Source of the DNA: Oscillospiraceae bacterium | Lineage (GTDB): Bacteria > Bacillota > Clostridia > Oscillospirales > Oscillospiraceae | Direction of reading: 5' to 3' | Assembly: GCA_016296635.1 (NCBI GenBank) | Contig: JAEDIZ010000044.1 | Coordinates: 1 to 16,939, forward strand | Length of the DNA: 16,939 bases | Shown here: one piece after another, positions 15,225-16,939 of the stretch | How the letters are laid out: the number at the start of each line of letters is the position of its first letter | How positions within the stretch are numbered: the stretch's first letter is position 1 | Position numbers and translations under genes: made by a program | The notes under the pieces: model-generated | What the model saw: only the letters and a program-made list of their open reading frames with translations | What the model was told of the DNA's origin: nothing | Databases searched by the model: none

Positions 15225-15229
15225 GTTGT

Positions 15230-15235
15230 CCTCCT
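15230..15235 (-). promoter_or_regulatory. Strong ribosome binding site of the transketolase N-half
   Basis: AGGAGG on the minus strand, five bases before ATG 15224 and overlapping the TAG stop (15234-15236) of the upstream acyltransferase gene. Confidence 0.8.
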
Positions 15236-16259
15236 ATTCGCAAATGCCCAAAATCAGTTTGATTGGTTTTTGGTGAAGGAAAACTGCCTTTTTATAGATA
15301 AGCAGAATAATTATCGGGCCCAATACTCCCGCAGCAAACATCAGCGGCATGGTGAAATACCATGCCATTTCAATGTGTTTCAAAAGCAATTCGACAAGTG
15401 CTTGAAACGACCAGGAATATAAATAGAACGTAAATGTATTTTTGCTGAAAAAATAACAGAAGGAAGATCCTGCCCGTTTTTTGGAAAGAAGCAGAAATCC
15501 AAAAATGAATATCGCTGCAGTGAAGAATTTTCCTGCTTTGGTATAATAAAAGTCAGAAAAAAACAAGACGACTCCAACGGCAAGAAGGAGAACGCTCAGA
15601 ACGGAAAGGAACCGATCCGGGAATGGCGATGTAGAGGAAAGGCGAAGAATCGGATCGGCAATCAACATGCCGACAATGAAATAAATGCTGAAATTACAAA
15701 GATCGTTGACTCCAAGCCATTCGGTGCTAAGAGGAACGAAAAAAAGAACGCAGGAAGTCAATAAAATGCCTAATGAAATGGCTATTCGACACTTATTCTG
15801 AATGCAGTTTTTTTGCAACGAATAAATTGCACCCAGTATCAAATATAACAGAAAGAGAACCGGACAGTACCAAAGATGCCCCCAAATGTTTTCACGAGGA
15901 ATCGCTATTGTTCTCAAAAAATAGGAACAGGAAAGATTTGTAAAGCTGTGAAATTCAACATAGTATTTCGGAAGAAAACATACTGCGCTTAGAAAGAAAA
16001 ACGGAGTGAGCAATCGAATGGCTTTCTTTCGAATCCACGCGAAATATCCATCTTTTTCAATGCCTTTTGATGTCATAAAGAGATAGCCGGCAATAAAGAA
16101 AAAGAGCGGCATGTGAAATGCATAGAAAAGGTTGATCAAATTCGGTGGAAAAAGGCTCCAGTCACTGGGGTGAGAATGCCCCCAGATAACCGAAAAAATC
16201 CCGACTGTGTATAGGATATCAATAAAATCCAAACGTTGAGATGTTGCGTTACCATTCAT
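15234..16259 (-). CDS. Acyltransferase-3 family membrane protein (surface-sugar O-acyltransferase)
   Basis: A 341-residue integral membrane protein. It opens RLDFIDILYTVGIFSVIWGH (9-28), with the family's essential-type histidine at 28. FHMPLFFFIAGYLF (48-61) follows, then the basic loop WIRKKAIRLLTPFFF (75-89), HLWYCPVLFLLY and about ten hydrophobic helices. Intact acyltransferase-3 proteins O-acylate (often O-acetylate) sugars at the cell surface, drawing acyl groups from the cytoplasm. In a capsule operon the target is probably the repeat unit. Its ATG overlaps the aldo/keto reductase stop by four bases (ATGA), with GGAG eleven bases upstream. GC content (about 36 percent in sampled lines by hand) is far below the flanking transketolase and GT genes, suggesting separate acquisition. 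It is the intact homologue of the broken gene at 5024-6054. Confidence 0.92.
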   Translation of the reverse strand: MNGNATSQRLDFIDILYTVGIFSVIWGHSHPSDWSLFPPNLINLFYAFHMPLFFFIAGYLFMTSKGIEKDGYFAWIRKKAIRLLTPFFFLSAVCFLPKYYVEFHSFTNLSCSYFLRTIAIPRENIWGHLWYCPVLFLLYLILGAIYSLQKNCIQNKCRIAISLGILLTSCVLFFVPLSTEWLGVNDLCNFSIYFIVGMLIADPILRLSSTSPFPDRFLSVLSVLLLAVGVVLFFSDFYYTKAGKFFTAAIFIFGFLLLSKKRAGSSFCYFFSKNTFTFYLYSWSFQALVELLLKHIEMAWYFTMPLMFAAGVLGPIIILLIYKKAVFLHQKPIKLILGICE

Positions 16260-16939
16260 TTTGAAACATTCTCCAATAAAATCAGCTCGTCTTCAGTCAA
16301 ATGCCAGTCAATGGCCTCTGCATTTGACAGCAGCTGCGAAGGACGCTTGATGCCTGCCAGCACAACGGATGCGGGCAGACGATCCAGAATAAAACGGATG
16401 GCGCATGCCGCGACGCTTTTCCTGTGGTTCGACGCGACCTGCCTCAATGCCTCGACGATCTGCAGATTCTGCTCCAGCTTCTCTCCGTGGAAATTGATAT
16501 AGATTTCTCTGCTGCGTCGATCGTCAGAACCAAAACAGATATTCTCCCTAGAATATTTTCCGGTCAGAATTCCCTGACCGAGGCTTCCCCAACTCATGGG
16601 CGTGACCGCCAGGTCCTGTTCAAGCCTTTGCAGATCATCTTCGTATTTCCTGCAGGCAAGTGAATATTCGTTCTGACAGCAGACAAAGGATCCGTTGAAC
16701 GGAAGATATTCGGAAAGATCGCCCTGAATGTTGGATAGACCGAAATAGCGTATCTTTCCCTCTTTTTGGAGCTGCTCCAGCTTTTCTACGACTTCTTCCA
16801 GCGGAGTCCTGCCGTCTCGGTAATGGATAATATAAATATCAACGTAGTCAGTTCTGAGCCTGCGAAGGCTCCCTTCCAGTGCCTGCTCAATGTACTGTGG
16901 GGAATTGTCATAAAAGGTTTTTCCGTTTTCCACACGAAC
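16256..16939 (-). CDS. Aldo/keto reductase family oxidoreductase (partial, 5' end outside window)
   Basis: The last 227 codons of an aldo/keto reductase, open through the window edge. The sequence enters at VRVENGKTF and continues YIEQALEGSLRRLRTDYVDI and YIIHYRDGRTP, where the histidine is the conserved member of the D-Y-K-H catalytic set; the other three would lie upstream. IRYFGLSNIQG, MSWGSLGQGILTGKYSREN and AGIKRPSQLLSNAEAI are the usual later strands and NADPH-binding C-terminus. A GTG at 16933 is an internal valine and should not be taken as a start. These enzymes reduce carbonyls with NADPH. Placed at the head of the visible operon and near the transketolase pair, this one may reduce a keto-sugar intermediate, but that is inference. 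A four-base overlap couples it to the next gene. Confidence 0.9.
   Translation of the reverse strand, partial: VRVENGKTFYDNSPQYIEQALEGSLRRLRTDYVDIYIIHYRDGRTPLEEVVEKLEQLQKEGKIRYFGLSNIQGDLSEYLPFNGSFVCCQNEYSLACRKYEDDLQRLEQDLAVTPMSWGSLGQGILTGKYSRENICFGSDDRRSREIYINFHGEKLEQNLQIVEALRQVASNHRKSVAACAIRFILDRLPASVVLAGIKRPSQLLSNAEAIDWHLTEDELILLENVSK

Noticed and set aside
1..16939. CRISPR arrays, insertion sequences, tRNA or rRNA genes
   Set aside because: No regularly spaced repeats, transposase-like proteins, terminal inverted repeats or tRNA-like cloverleaf sequences were seen on either strand.

Overview
This window looks like one edge of a capsular or exopolysaccharide locus from a Gram-positive bacterium. 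It is most likely a Bacillota/Clostridia-type gut or host-associated species. That is inferred from strong AGGAGG-type ribosome binding sites, an EpsG-type polymerase, EpsD/EpsF-like GT4 enzymes, LicD, DUF1919 and VanZ-like proteins together, and a moderate GC content. The species cannot be named from the sequence.

Layout: on the + strand, only the last 43 codons of a galE-like UDP-glucose 4-epimerase are present (1-134). A perfect 19-bp hairpin flanked by A and T runs (146-188) follows and can terminate transcription in both directions. Everything else, 208 to beyond 16939, is a single minus-strand run of 17 genes with gaps of 0-65 bases or short overlaps (six are 4-base overlaps), so it is almost certainly one operon. 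Its promoter, and the priming transferase and chain-length genes expected upstream, lie outside the window.

In transcription order the genes are: aldo/keto reductase (5'-truncated by the window edge), acyltransferase-3 membrane protein, transketolase N-half, transketolase C-half, GT4 (epsD-like), EpsG/Wzy-type polymerase, GT4 (epsF-like), GT2, left-handed beta-helix O-acetyltransferase, GT32, GT4, DUF1919 protein, a second acyltransferase-3 gene broken by a one-base frameshift, GT2, LicD-type phosphotransferase, a third GT2 broken by an in-frame TAG, Wzx flippase, and VanZ-like membrane protein.

How they fit together: seven glycosyltransferase genes (six intact) would assemble a lipid-linked repeat unit. 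LicD, the acetyltransferase and the acyltransferase-3 proteins would decorate it. Wzx would flip it and the EpsG-like protein would polymerise it outside. There is no ABC exporter, so this is a Wzx/Wzy-dependent pathway. The only precursor-making genes in view are the aldo/keto reductase and the split transketolase. Their presence suggests that an unusual sugar (a ketose-derived or two-carbon-branched residue) is made for this polymer.

The most notable points are that split transketolase/reductase module, two independent gene-breaking lesions in one otherwise intact operon (one glycosyltransferase, one acyltransferase), and the low GC of both acyltransferase-3 genes relative to their neighbours.
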